Source of the DNA: Bacteroides propionicigenes
GTDB taxonomy: Bacteria; Bacteroidota; Bacteroidia; Bacteroidales; Bacteroidaceae
NCBI RefSeq assembly: GCF_018390535.1
Contig: NZ_JAHBBW010000005.1
Coordinates: 186,001 to 250,000 of the forward strand
Direction: 5' to 3'
Length of the DNA stretch: 64,000 bases
How positions within the stretch are numbered: the first letter of the stretch is position 1; each line of letters starts with the position of its first letter. Position numbers and translations under genes: made by a program. Below the pieces are notes generated by a model. The model was given only the letters and a program-made list of their open reading frames with translations, was not told where the DNA came from and made no database searches. Below are positions 43,700-52,718 of this stretch, one piece after another.

Positions 43700-45598
43700 A
43701 TGATACTGATATTAGGCGGTACAACCGAGGGACGCATAGCCGTCCAAACACTTGAGGAAGCCGGAAAGCCCTTCTATTATTCTACCAAGGGCAATGAACA
43801 GGACATTCCTCTGCACAACGGCATCCGCCTGCAAGGTGGCATGGACAACATCAGCTTGGAAAACTTCTGCCGTAAAAAAAACATCTCACTGCTGATAGAT
43901 GCCGCCCACCCCTTTGCCGAAGAGCTGCACCGGAACGTCAGTGAAGTATCCGACAAGCTCCATATACCGGCTATACGCTACGAACGCACCTATCCGGACA
44001 GGCAGGACGACTATATCACATGGTGTGACAATTACGAAGATGCCATCTGCCGGATAAGAAGAGAAGAAATTTATATATTACTGGCATTGACCGGAGTACA
44101 GTCCATAGGCAAGCTGAAAGCACTTTGGCAGGAAAGCTGCCGCTGTTACTTCCGCATCCTCGACCGTGACAGTTCACGCGAACTGGCTAATCGCCAAAAC
44201 TTCCCTGAAGAATACCTGTGCTACTATCATGCCGGAGAGGATGAACGCCAGCTGATGAGCCGACTTCACCCCGAAGCCATCTTGCTTAAAGAAAGCGGCA
44301 TATCCGGAGGATTTCCCGAAAAGGTGGAGGCCGCCCGCGAACTGGGCATCCATGTTTTTGCAATAAAACGCCCTCCCCTTCCCGATAATTTCCTGACAGT
44401 GACCGGTGAATACAGCCTGCGCAGAATGGTAGAGAAATATATGCCTGAGTTCTACCCCCTGCACAGCGGACTTACTACCGGTACTTGTGCTGCCGCAGCT
44501 GCAGTGGCTGCTGTGTGGGATTTATTCAACACCAGTGGACAGCCACGTCCCAAAGAGTTTCCAATAGTTCTGCCCAATGGGGAGAAGATAGACGTTCCCG
44601 TTGGAAATCTGGAGAAATATCCTCATACCAGCTTTCTGAACGATGACTGGATGATGGAAACGGAAGCCTATGTCATAAAAGATGCGGGAGATGACCCCGA
44701 CATTACCAACGGAATGCAAATAAGGGCAAATGTGGCAATACCGTTCAAGATGGACGACTCTGACGAAGAGGATGAAGTATACGGAGATGACTACAACATT
44801 ATCATTGCCGGAGGTGAAGGCATAGGCATCGTCACCCTGTCCGGACTGGGACTGGAACTGGGTACATCCGCCATTAATCCTACTCCGCGCAAAATGATAG
44901 AGAACAATGTAAAGCTATGTCTTGAACGTCTCCATATACCCAAGCATCTCAATCCGTTTCTTGTCACTATCTCCGTACCCGGTGGAGAAGAAATAGCCAA
45001 ACGCACTTTTAATCCCCGGCTGGGCATAGAGGGAGGCATATCTATCATCGGCACATCGGGCATCGTGAAACCCTTCTCCAGCGAGGCGTTCGTCGGTTCT
45101 ATCCGCAAGTCGATGGAGGTGGCACGTGCCACAGGCAGTCCGAGTATCGTTATCAGTTCCGGAGCAAAGAGTGAGAAATACATCAAAGCATATTATTCCG
45201 GACTGCCGGCGCAGTCCTTTGTACATTATGGCAACTTCATCGGAGAGACTTTGAGGATTGCCGACGAATTAAAACTGCCCCATGTCACATTAGGAGTCAT
45301 GATGGGCAAAGCGGTGAAGCTGGCGGAAGGCAATCTCGACACCCACAGCAAGAAAGTGACAATGAACAAGGATTTCATTCAAGATATTGCCCGCCGGTCA
45401 GGTTGTAAAGAAGATGTATTGGTCGCTATCCGGCAAATGAATCTGGCACGGGAGTTATGGGATATTATCCCTACAGAAAAGACGGAGGCTTTCTCCAAAC
45501 TACTGATAGAACATTGTCGTCAATGCTGCGCTCCTCTATTACCCAACGGAGAACTTACCATATTACTAATCAGTGAAAGTGGAAAAATATACGTATGA
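43700..45598 (+). CDS. cbiJ-cbiD: Fused cobalt-precorrin-6A reductase / cobalt-precorrin-5B C1-methyltransferase
   Basis: With the ATG at 43700 the protein has 632 residues. The N-terminal 250 are CbiJ (MILILGGTTEGRIAVQ nucleotide-binding start, LIDAAHPFAEE). The rest is CbiD (SGLTTGTCAAAAAVAAVWDL near 254, GGEGIGIVTLSGLGL). An upstream in-frame ATG at 43640 lies inside cbiG-cbiF and is unlikely. CbiD methylates C1 and CbiJ reduces the macrocycle. The stop overlaps the next ATG by 4 bases (ATGA), so the following barrel gene is translationally coupled. Confidence 0.94.
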   Translation: MILILGGTTEGRIAVQTLEEAGKPFYYSTKGNEQDIPLHNGIRLQGGMDNISLENFCRKKNISLLIDAAHPFAEELHRNVSEVSDKLHIPAIRYERTYPDRQDDYITWCDNYEDAICRIRREEIYILLALTGVQSIGKLKALWQESCRCYFRILDRDSSRELANRQNFPEEYLCYYHAGEDERQLMSRLHPEAILLKESGISGGFPEKVEAARELGIHVFAIKRPPLPDNFLTVTGEYSLRRMVEKYMPEFYPLHSGLTTGTCAAAAAVAAVWDLFNTSGQPRPKEFPIVLPNGEKIDVPVGNLEKYPHTSFLNDDWMMETEAYVIKDAGDDPDITNGMQIRANVAIPFKMDDSDEEDEVYGDDYNIIIAGGEGIGIVTLSGLGLELGTSAINPTPRKMIENNVKLCLERLHIPKHLNPFLVTISVPGGEEIAKRTFNPRLGIEGGISIIGTSGIVKPFSSEAFVGSIRKSMEVARATGSPSIVISSGAKSEKYIKAYYSGLPAQSFVHYGNFIGETLRIADELKLPHVTLGVMMGKAVKLAEGNLDTHSKKVTMNKDFIQDIARRSGCKEDVLVAIRQMNLARELWDIIPTEKTEAFSKLLIEHCRQCCAPLLPNGELTILLISESGKIYV

Positions 45599-46266
45599 AA
45601 AAGGTAATGATGATAATCAGTCTGGCGGTTGCTGCATTAACCGTACAAGCTCAATCACCTTTCTCCTTTTATGCAGAGACAGGAATAGGGACTTCCCGTC
45701 TCTACGGAAGACATTCCGGCAGTGACACGCAAATATCCTATAAAACGGGAGTAGGTGCAGAATATACGCTCAATAAAACTTGGGCGTTGCAATCTGCCCT
45801 GGAATTTGTATCCATAGGTGGAAAGGACAATATAAAATATGTTGAGAATACTCTGATAAATGCCAAGATGAATGAATTATACTTGCAGATACCTCTCATG
45901 GCGGCTACACGACTGCCTTTGGGAAAGAATTATCATGCAGCGGTAATCTTTGGCCCATACATAGCTTGTGGTATAGGCGGAAAGACATCCGGCAGCATAC
46001 CACACGATTTTGACGGTTATAGCCGTTTCAAGATAGATACTTTTGGCAGTGTACTGGAAAACAACGCCGGAAACAGACGGTTGGATGGTGGCATTATCGT
46101 AAAAATCGCATTTCAGTACCACAAATTCATTATCGGTGCAGAGGCACAAATGGGACTGGTAAAGATTAATCAACAACTGAGACAAGTAATAGATACAAAA
46201 GAGTTCCGTAATTACCTGCCCAAGAATTTCGCCTCATTCTTTACCATAGGGTATAAATTCCGATAA
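45595..46266 (+). CDS. Outer-membrane beta-barrel protein of unknown role in the cbi operon
   Basis: The 223-residue precursor has a signal peptide ending V-Q-A-Q (about 20). The body has alternating hydrophobic strands and a C-terminal aromatic strand (FASFFTIGYKFR), typical of the small porin-like barrels (OMP_b-brl type) of Bacteroidota. Its start overlaps the cbiJ-cbiD stop by 4 bases, so it is expressed with corrin-ring synthesis. A role in metal or tetrapyrrole entry is possible but only suggested by context. It converges on btuD with a gap of 14 bases and no visible terminator. Confidence 0.8.
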   Translation: MKKVMMIISLAVAALTVQAQSPFSFYAETGIGTSRLYGRHSGSDTQISYKTGVGAEYTLNKTWALQSALEFVSIGGKDNIKYVENTLINAKMNELYLQIPLMAATRLPLGKNYHAAVIFGPYIACGIGGKTSGSIPHDFDGYSRFKIDTFGSVLENNAGNRRLDGGIIVKIAFQYHKFIIGAEAQMGLVKINQQLRQVIDTKEFRNYLPKNFASFFTIGYKFR

Positions 46267-46280
46267 AGACCGGATAATTA

Positions 46281-47303
46281 TCATTTGCAAAGCGAAGACT
46301 CGTGGAGCTTCGATAATAAATCTTCGATACAGGTAAGACATAGCGGCGTTTCACCGGGTTGATGCAAAATAAATGTCCCGTCTCCTTTCAAATCACCTGT
46401 TTCGATATAGGTTTCCGACTCTACATTACGGTTAGCAAGTATGCCGTTACGCTGCAAAGCCTTGCGCACCATGGCATACCTCTGCCCATGTCCTACCAAA
46501 CGCACCTGCGAGATATATTCATTGTCTACACGGAACAATCCGGTCTCCAAGTCAAATACAATGCCTTTACGGGCAAAGAAACTACTGAGGCTACCGTTCA
46601 GGGACAAATCCTCGGGAGTACCGATAGTAACACCGTTCACTTTGTCCATAAGCCAGATTTTATCGGCTATTTGCAAAGCCAGTTCAAGGTCGTGCGTAGA
46701 AAGAAAAATGGTCTTGTCTGTCTGCCGGCTGAGATGGTGTAACAGTTGCATCATCTCCACCTTACTGGGAAAATCAAGAAAGGCGGTAGGTTCGTCCAGA
46801 TAAATCACCGGAGTTTCTTGGGCAAGCGCTTTAGCTATCATTACTTTCTGGCGCTCACCGTCACTCAATGTATGCACCATCCGGTGCGCCAAATGAGAAA
46901 TACCGACCAGAGCAATGGAGTGTTCCACCACACGCTTGTCTTCCTTGGTCAGCGTACCCCAAAAACCGGTATAGGGACTGCGTCCCAATCCTATCAATTC
47001 CGTAACGGACATATTGCGGATGTCGCACTTCTCCGTCAGCACCACGCTGATAACGCGTGACAGTTCTTTATCGGTATAGGATTCAATCTCTTTTCCCTGA
47101 ATACGTATCTCTCCTCCCAGCTTGGGCTGAAAAGCGGACAAGGTACGTAGCAGTGTGGACTTACCTACTCCGTTAGCACCCAACAGACAGGTCAGTTCAC
47201 CACTGTTGATACCGGCACAAATACCGTCCGCCACCACTTTCACATCACTCTTACCGGGATACCCGATAGAGAGATTCTCGATATGTATAGTCTCGTTTTT
47301 CAA
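46281..47303 (-). CDS. btuD: ABC transporter ATPase, BtuD/FecE family
   Basis: The 340-residue protein has Walker A LGANGVGKSTLLR (about 40-52), the signature LSDGERQKVMIAKAL, Walker B VIYLDEPTAFLDFP and the H-loop STHD. A C-terminal extension of about 85 residues is longer than enteric BtuD and is of unknown function. It pairs with the upstream permease and binding lipoprotein. Context points to corrinoid import, but iron-chelate transport cannot be excluded by sequence alone. Confidence 0.85.
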   Translation of the reverse strand: MKNETIHIENLSIGYPGKSDVKVVADGICAGINSGELTCLLGANGVGKSTLLRTLSAFQPKLGGEIRIQGKEIESYTDKELSRVISVVLTEKCDIRNMSVTELIGLGRSPYTGFWGTLTKEDKRVVEHSIALVGISHLAHRMVHTLSDGERQKVMIAKALAQETPVIYLDEPTAFLDFPSKVEMMQLLHHLSRQTDKTIFLSTHDLELALQIADKIWLMDKVNGVTIGTPEDLSLNGSLSSFFARKGIVFDLETGLFRVDNEYISQVRLVGHGQRYAMVRKALQRNGILANRNVESETYIETGDLKGDGTFILHQPGETPLCLTCIEDLLSKLHESSLCK

Positions 47304-47321
47304 TATATATATGGTATTATA

Positions 47322-47387
47322 GTTTGATATACTTGATACGCTCGTTTGATGTACTTGATATGGTTGTTTGATATACTTGATACTTTT
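47322..47387. repeat. Three 22-bp tandem repeats between btuC and btuD
   Basis: Three head-to-tail copies share the core GTTTGATRTACTTGATA and differ mainly in the last 4-5 bases. They fill most of the btuC-btuD spacer and touch the btuC stop codon. Too few copies and no spacers, so not CRISPR. Confidence 0.85.
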
Positions 47388-48453
47388 ATTCGTTCAACTC
47401 CCCTTTCCTCTTTCTGAAAAGTACGGATGCAACGACCGGAGCTCCTACCAATGCCGTTACCGAATTGACAGGTAACGCTCCCTCGAATCCCGGCATACGG
47501 GCTATCAGATTGCACACCAACGCCAATGCAGCGCCTACCAGCAAGGTGGCGGGCATCAAGATGCGATGGTCGGATGTGTGGAAAATAGCACGGCACAAAT
47601 GAGGTACTGCCAATCCTATAAACATGATAGGCCCGCAGTAGGCGGTGACAATAGCCACCAATACCCCGGAACAGGATATGACAAGCAGCCGCGCCCGCTT
47701 GATGTTCAATCCCAAATTACGCGCATAGCTGTCACCCAACAGCAGCAGGTTCATGGTCTTTATCAGCAGGAACGACAAGGGCAGCAATACTGCCATGATA
47801 CAGACAAACAGCAACATCTGGTCACCGGAGACACGTGCAAAGCTACCCAATCCCCAAATAACGTAAGCGCGTATATCCTCTTCCACACTGAAATATTTCA
47901 GTACGCCGATAATGGCGCTTGCCACATAGCCTATCATCACACCGATAATCAGCAGTGTTACGTTTCCCTTTACCTTTTGGGAAACGTAAACTATCAGTGC
48001 CATAACGGACAACGCCCCGATAATAGCTGCAACCGACAATGCCACCTCTCCCATATATCCCAAACGACTCAGAGCCACACCGCCCATAGCACCGGACAGC
48101 AGTACTACACAAGCCACTCCCAAACTCGCCCCCGAACTGATGCCCAGTACCGAAGGCCCCGCCAACGGATTGCGAAACACCGTCTGCATCTGTAAACCGC
48201 TGACTGAAAGTCCCGCTCCCGCCACCAATGCGGTCAGAGCCTGCGGCACACGGCTTTTCCAAATGATATTGCTCCAAATAATCTCTTGATTGCTCATCAC
48301 ATCGGGAGTGGAAGCTACTCCTGTACCCCACAATAAATCCCATATCTTGCCAAATGGGATATGAACAGAACCCAACAGCAGGTTCAGCAGAAAAAACAGG
48401 AAGATAGATGCCAATATCAATATCATCAATAGCAGCGTAGGTCTTTTCATCAT
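47386..48453 (-). CDS. btuC: FecCD-family ABC permease, BtuC-like
   Basis: The 355-residue permease has about ten transmembrane helices and the family motifs RVPQALTALVAGAGLSVSG near 75-95, NPLAGPSVLGISSGASLGV, and C-terminal GPIMFIGLAVPHLCR. Its ATG overlaps the stop of the binding-protein gene by 4 bases. It would form the inner-membrane channel for B12 or related chelates with the ATPase downstream. Confidence 0.88.
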   Translation of the reverse strand: MMKRPTLLLMILILASIFLFFLLNLLLGSVHIPFGKIWDLLWGTGVASTPDVMSNQEIIWSNIIWKSRVPQALTALVAGAGLSVSGLQMQTVFRNPLAGPSVLGISSGASLGVACVVLLSGAMGGVALSRLGYMGEVALSVAAIIGALSVMALIVYVSQKVKGNVTLLIIGVMIGYVASAIIGVLKYFSVEEDIRAYVIWGLGSFARVSGDQMLLFVCIMAVLLPLSFLLIKTMNLLLLGDSYARNLGLNIKRARLLVISCSGVLVAIVTAYCGPIMFIGLAVPHLCRAIFHTSDHRILMPATLLVGAALALVCNLIARMPGFEGALPVNSVTALVGAPVVASVLFRKRKGELNE

Positions 48454-49616
48454 TTCAAGCGCTCGTAATAAGTAGGTTCATAATCGGGTAACAAGTCAGG
48501 ATGAAAAGCATGAATCAAATCTTCCAATACTATCTCGGGCTGCATGGGCATACTCTCATAGAAAGGCTTCTCACGCATATTGCAATAAATTACCCCTTTC
48601 TCACGGAAGGCGCGAAAGTCGGCATAACGAGGGTCTAAAGACTTCAAGGCATCATAAGAGAATGTTCCGTCGTAACTGTTGACGATACGCCAATAGTCGG
48701 CACTCTCCGCCCGGCTGTACACCGTCTCGAAGTCCAGCATTACGCCGCCCGAACGCGGGTCGTCTTTCAGGAAATAGTCCGCACCGGCATCACGAAACAA
48801 CTCGGCAAGGAAACTCTTTCCGCCTACCGCATACCAGTTGCCGCCACGTATTTCACCGCTGAACACCACAGGACGCCTTTTCACGCCCGCCACCAACTCC
48901 CTCAACTCATTATACCGCTTCTCTATCTCGGCAAACTTGGCATTCGCCTCGGATTCCTGCCCGATGAACATACCGATAAACTTTATCCACTCTGCCTGTC
49001 CCAACGGAGTCATCTCTTTATACCCCAGATGCGGAACCAGCGGAATGCCTATCTCACGCATGGCGTCATATCCGCCCCGCTTGAAAGGAGAGATAAAGAT
49101 AACATCGGGGGCTATACTCATAATCACCTCATTATCGAAATTACCTTCAATCCCTATTTTGGATGTTTTACCCGATTTCAGACGCTCGTTCATCTCCTTA
49201 TTGAAAAGGTGGCGGGTACTGGTGATGCCCACCACATAATCGCAAGCATCCAAACGGATAAAGTTGGACAGTTGCAGGGAAGTCATGCAGATGACACGCT
49301 TCACCGGAGTCTCTATCACGGTATAATCGGCGGGAATGCCGGCAGGCTTCGTACCTCTTGGCACTAAAGCATACCGAAAGGTATTCCTCTCTTCTTTCTG
49401 AGGGTCGCGTATGTCCACCAGACGTACATTTCCCGGCAGATATTTCACCGTATATCCTTTGGCATAGGTAGGAATAATAGCAGAAGCAGTATCCGTAGCG
49501 GAGACTGCAACAGCTGTGGAATCGGAATTGCCGGACATTTGCCGGGACTTTGCCCCGCAAGAAGTCATAGACAATGCACACGCAAATGCAATACCTATGA
49601 GAGGTAATCTGGTCAT
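48450..49616 (-). CDS. btuF: Periplasmic substrate-binding lipoprotein, BtuF-like
   Basis: The 388-residue precursor has a lipobox ending M-T-S-C with no acidic run after it, so it should stay on the periplasmic side. The mature part is a two-lobed class III binding protein (VKRVICMTSLQLSNFIRLDACDYVVGI; APDVIFISPF; ending LLPDYEPTYYERL). First gene of an operon with btuC and btuD. Ligand assigned to corrinoids because of the cobalamin surroundings; Bacteroides iron and haem systems use similar proteins. Confidence 0.83.
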   Translation of the reverse strand: MTRLPLIGIAFACALSMTSCGAKSRQMSGNSDSTAVAVSATDTASAIIPTYAKGYTVKYLPGNVRLVDIRDPQKEERNTFRYALVPRGTKPAGIPADYTVIETPVKRVICMTSLQLSNFIRLDACDYVVGITSTRHLFNKEMNERLKSGKTSKIGIEGNFDNEVIMSIAPDVIFISPFKRGGYDAMREIGIPLVPHLGYKEMTPLGQAEWIKFIGMFIGQESEANAKFAEIEKRYNELRELVAGVKRRPVVFSGEIRGGNWYAVGGKSFLAELFRDAGADYFLKDDPRSGGVMLDFETVYSRAESADYWRIVNSYDGTFSYDALKSLDPRYADFRAFREKGVIYCNMREKPFYESMPMQPEIVLEDLIHAFHPDLLPDYEPTYYERLK

Positions 49617-49658
49617 GATTATTCGGGTTTTATATTTCAGGGCACAATATTCGGCAAT

Positions 49659-49686
49659 TTTGGGGAGATACGCAAACTCTCCCCAA
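49659..49686. other. Hairpin between rclA-like gene and btuF
   Basis: TTGGGGAGA and TCTCCCCAA form a perfect stem around a 9-base loop. There is no U run on either side, so terminator function is uncertain. Confidence 0.4.
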
Positions 49687-49710
49687 ACAAATTATATAAA
49701 GAAACAGAAT

Positions 49711-51066
49711 CTATAAGTTCATCAAATCATTCAACGCCTCGCTCATACTTGGATGCGTGAAGATGAAATCGCGCAGGAAAGTATACTCCTGTCCTGTCTT
49801 CATGGCCATCGCCACCAAGTTGATTACTTCACTCGACTCCGGACCGAACAACGTACAACCCACTATCTTATCGGTATCGGCATCTACTATCACCTTGAAC
49901 AACCCGTTCGTATTGCCCAATGTGCGAGCACGCGGAATAGCGGCAACGGGTAGTTTGTTTACCTTGATATTCAAGCCTCTCTTACGGGCTTCAACCTCGC
50001 TCATGCCAATGCGCGAAAGGGGCGGATCGATAAATACCGAATAACCCACCGGCTCACGGTCGGACACCTTGCGCTCACCCGCTCCAAACAAGTCCTCACG
50101 AAGAATGCGATAATCGTCCAACGAAATGTAAGTGAACTGTAAGCCGCCTTTCACATCACCGATAGCACGAATGTTAGGGTTGGTGGTCTGCAAATGCTCG
50201 TTCACGATGATAGCGCCACGTTCGTCCACTTCCACACCTGCCGCTGCCAAGTTCAAACCTGCGGTATTGGGCCGGCGTCCGGTTGCCAGGAGAATGGCAT
50301 CCGCATCCAATCGCAGAACCTCGCCCGTCACAGCATCCTGATAGACAACCACCGTACCGTCCACGGACTGTACACGGGCGTTCAGACGGAAGGCAACACC
50401 CTTCTTCTCCAGTACTTCTTGCACGCTGGCGGCGATGTCACGGTCTTCGCGGGCTATCAGTTCGGCATAACTTTCCAGTACTGTTACCTGCGAACCGAAA
50501 GAAGCATACATCGAAGCAAATTCCAAACCGATATATCCGCCACCCACAATAACAAGGTGTTTGGGAAGTTCTTCCAACTCCATTATGGAAGTACTGGTGT
50601 ACACCTTCGGATTATCCCTTACTCCCTCAATGGGAGGAATAACGGTTTCAGCCCCCGTATTGACAAATATCTGCGGGGCTTGAAGCTGAATAGTTTCTTC
50701 CGCCATGCGTACCTCTACCGCATCGGGAGCGATGAAAGAGCCCGTACCCGTATATACCGTTATATTGGGGTTGTCTGCCAGGTTATGGTAGTTCTTCTGA
50801 CGCAGGAACGAGGTTACTTCCTCTTTCCTTGCAACAGACTGGCGGTAGTATGCCTGTTTCTGTTCCCAAGACGCGTTCTTATCCGCCAGTTCAGCCGAAT
50901 GTACCAATGTCTTGGTCGGGATACACCCGATATTGATGCACGTACCTCCGTACATCTTATCCGAGCGCTCTATCATGGCAACGGTGAAATTCCGCTTCGC
51001 CAATTCGGCGGCAAGTGTCTTGCCGCCTTTTCCAAAGCCTATGATAATAGCATCATACTTCTTCAT
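49711..51066 (-). CDS. rclA: RclA-like flavoprotein disulfide reductase
   Basis: The 451-residue enzyme has an N-terminal FAD site (IIIGFGKGGKTLA), the redox-active pair GGTCINIGCIP (Cys43, Cys48), an NAD(P)H-binding GGGYIGLEFASMYASFG block and the C-terminal dimerisation domain with FTHPSMSEAL. The layout is that of MerA/RclA enzymes. The following DUF417 gene and AraC regulator match the rcl reactive-chlorine resistance locus. An rclB-like gene is not seen. Confidence 0.85.
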   Translation of the reverse strand: MKKYDAIIIGFGKGGKTLAAELAKRNFTVAMIERSDKMYGGTCINIGCIPTKTLVHSAELADKNASWEQKQAYYRQSVARKEEVTSFLRQKNYHNLADNPNITVYTGTGSFIAPDAVEVRMAEETIQLQAPQIFVNTGAETVIPPIEGVRDNPKVYTSTSIMELEELPKHLVIVGGGYIGLEFASMYASFGSQVTVLESYAELIAREDRDIAASVQEVLEKKGVAFRLNARVQSVDGTVVVYQDAVTGEVLRLDADAILLATGRRPNTAGLNLAAAGVEVDERGAIIVNEHLQTTNPNIRAIGDVKGGLQFTYISLDDYRILREDLFGAGERKVSDREPVGYSVFIDPPLSRIGMSEVEARKRGLNIKVNKLPVAAIPRARTLGNTNGLFKVIVDADTDKIVGCTLFGPESSEVINLVAMAMKTGQEYTFLRDFIFTHPSMSEALNDLMNL

Positions 51067-51068
51067 AC

Positions 51069-51665
51069 TTATTTATTTAATTGATTCAAGACTCTTTTTG
51101 CACTGTCTGCCAGTACCACGATAGCTCCGGCAAGGATAGCGGTATCTTTAATGACCAGTCGTCCGGCTCCGGTCAGTAAAGGGAAACCATGCTCTCCGCT
51201 TCCCAAGTCGGGAACCCATACCTCAGGAGTGGTGACAAGGAACGAAAGTGTGCCGACAGTCATTATGATGGCAAGTACAGCCCCCACCAATCCGATTTTG
51301 GGAGAGAATATCCCCAAGAAAGTAAGGATGCCGATTGTCATAATCAATATGCCAAGGCCGTAGGAAAAGCCGTAAGTATTGTTCTCTACGTGCCATTGGT
51401 GCTTGGCTTCATTGAACTCACCCTCTTTCAGTTTATATTCCTTGTATTCCGGTGCAGGCTTGTTGTAGAAGAAGCTCATGAACGGACTGTTCGCCACAAA
51501 CGGAACGATTCCTTCGGCTTCGTAATTCCAGAATTTCAAACCGCCTATCCATACAAATATCACAAGGATAGCCACGCGGATTAAGTTAATGCCTAACTTT
51601 TGGGAAGAAGCGGCAAGTGTCAGTGCCGCAATGAACAGGTTTTGTAATTTCGTTTTCATTTTCAT
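51069..51665 (-). CDS. rclC: RclC-like DUF417 membrane protein
   Basis: The 198-residue protein has four predicted membrane segments (about 22-42, 98-118, 125-145, 165-190). It carries the YkgB/RclC signatures IFVWIGGLKFWNYEAEGI and NSPFMSFFY. It lies 2 bases upstream of the rclA-like gene on the same strand. Its biochemical role is unknown even in E. coli, where it protects against HOCl. Confidence 0.87.
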   Translation of the reverse strand: MKMKTKLQNLFIAALTLAASSQKLGINLIRVAILVIFVWIGGLKFWNYEAEGIVPFVANSPFMSFFYNKPAPEYKEYKLKEGEFNEAKHQWHVENNTYGFSYGLGILIMTIGILTFLGIFSPKIGLVGAVLAIIMTVGTLSFLVTTPEVWVPDLGSGEHGFPLLTGAGRLVIKDTAILAGAIVVLADSAKRVLNQLNK

Positions 51666-51736
51666 TTTGTTTTTTATTGAGTTATAATGATTGACTTTGC
51701 AAATATCCCTGTTTCCCGCCGGCTGTGGAATGGCAA

Positions 51737-52600
51737 TTATTCCGCAATAGTTGGCAATTCTTCCCGTTGTGTTTGTTTTCGGTAGTCCGACACACTCTCT
51801 CCCGTCATTTTCTTAAAGAAACGGCTGAATGTAGCCAAGTCCTCAAAGCCCAAAAGGGAACTGATTTCCTTAGCGCTTTTCCGTGTGTACAGCAACAGAC
51901 GTTTGGCTTCCGCATCTATCCGTTCGTGAATGACGCGAAGCGGAGAAGGCAGTCCGCAAATGGAAAACAAGTTGGACAGCGTTTTAGGTGAACGACAAAG
52001 CATATCGGCATAGTCCTGTACCTGCTTCTTCTCGCGGAAGTTCTGGTCTACCAATACATAGAATTGGCGGATAATATCGAAAGTCCTCTCATTCTCCCGT
52101 CCCACACCGAACCTTGTACGGGCAATACGTGTGCAGGTGATGATGAAACGTTTCAGTACAATCCGCAACATCTCTTCCCGGAGATTATCATTAATGGCAG
52201 ACTCCTGACGGAAGATACGGACTATATCGTGCAGGTTGGACGACTGTTCTTCCGACAACCTCAACCGCATTACCTGAGATGAACCGTAAAAGAGGAAACC
52301 GTTGCAGGACACTTCATTGTCATGCCCATAGATACAGTAAAAGTTACTGTTGAAAACAAACGTCAGATATTCACCCTCCACCTCTTTTATGTCCAGATGA
52401 TGCAGCGGGGTAAGCGTGATAATCTCATCCTTCTCCAGCTTCATTGGGATGTGGTCCACCTCGACGGTAAGCGTACCGCTCTGTACCCACAGAAACTTAT
52501 ACAAAGTCTTGTCACGTTGCAGCGACCTGCTTTCGTGGAAGCGGGATGTCATTGCGATATTGCCGTTCAGGCGCGTATTCAGTTGATAGTCCATAAGCAT
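51737..52600 (-). CDS. AraC-family transcriptional regulator
   Basis: The 287-residue protein has an N-terminal cupin-like sensor region (about 25-120) and a C-terminal double helix-turn-helix (about 180-280; SAKEISSLLGFEDLATFSRFFKK). It is 71 bases upstream of the rclC-like gene on the same strand and is the likely activator of that pair, as RclR is in E. coli. A -7 box TATCTTTG (minus, 52629-52622) lies about 20 bases upstream of the ATG. Divergent from cbiL. Confidence 0.85.
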   Translation of the reverse strand: MLMDYQLNTRLNGNIAMTSRFHESRSLQRDKTLYKFLWVQSGTLTVEVDHIPMKLEKDEIITLTPLHHLDIKEVEGEYLTFVFNSNFYCIYGHDNEVSCNGFLFYGSSQVMRLRLSEEQSSNLHDIVRIFRQESAINDNLREEMLRIVLKRFIITCTRIARTRFGVGRENERTFDIIRQFYVLVDQNFREKKQVQDYADMLCRSPKTLSNLFSICGLPSPLRVIHERIDAEAKRLLLYTRKSAKEISSLLGFEDLATFSRFFKKMTGESVSDYRKQTQREELPTIAE

Positions 52601-52718
52601 AGATTATTTGATAGGAATACACAAAGATAAATAATATCTTGTTTACTATTGATTATTTCCCGACTTTTGCATCCCTAAGTTCCTATTTTATTTCTAACTT
52701 GATTAATAGTAAAGTATA

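Noticed and set aside
47322-47387. Possible CRISPR array
   Set aside because: Only three direct repeats without spacers, and no cas genes in the window.
50194-51084. Plus-strand open frame of 296 codons
   Set aside because: Lies opposite the rclA-like gene, whose redox and FAD motifs are clear. The antisense product has a composition unlike real proteins.
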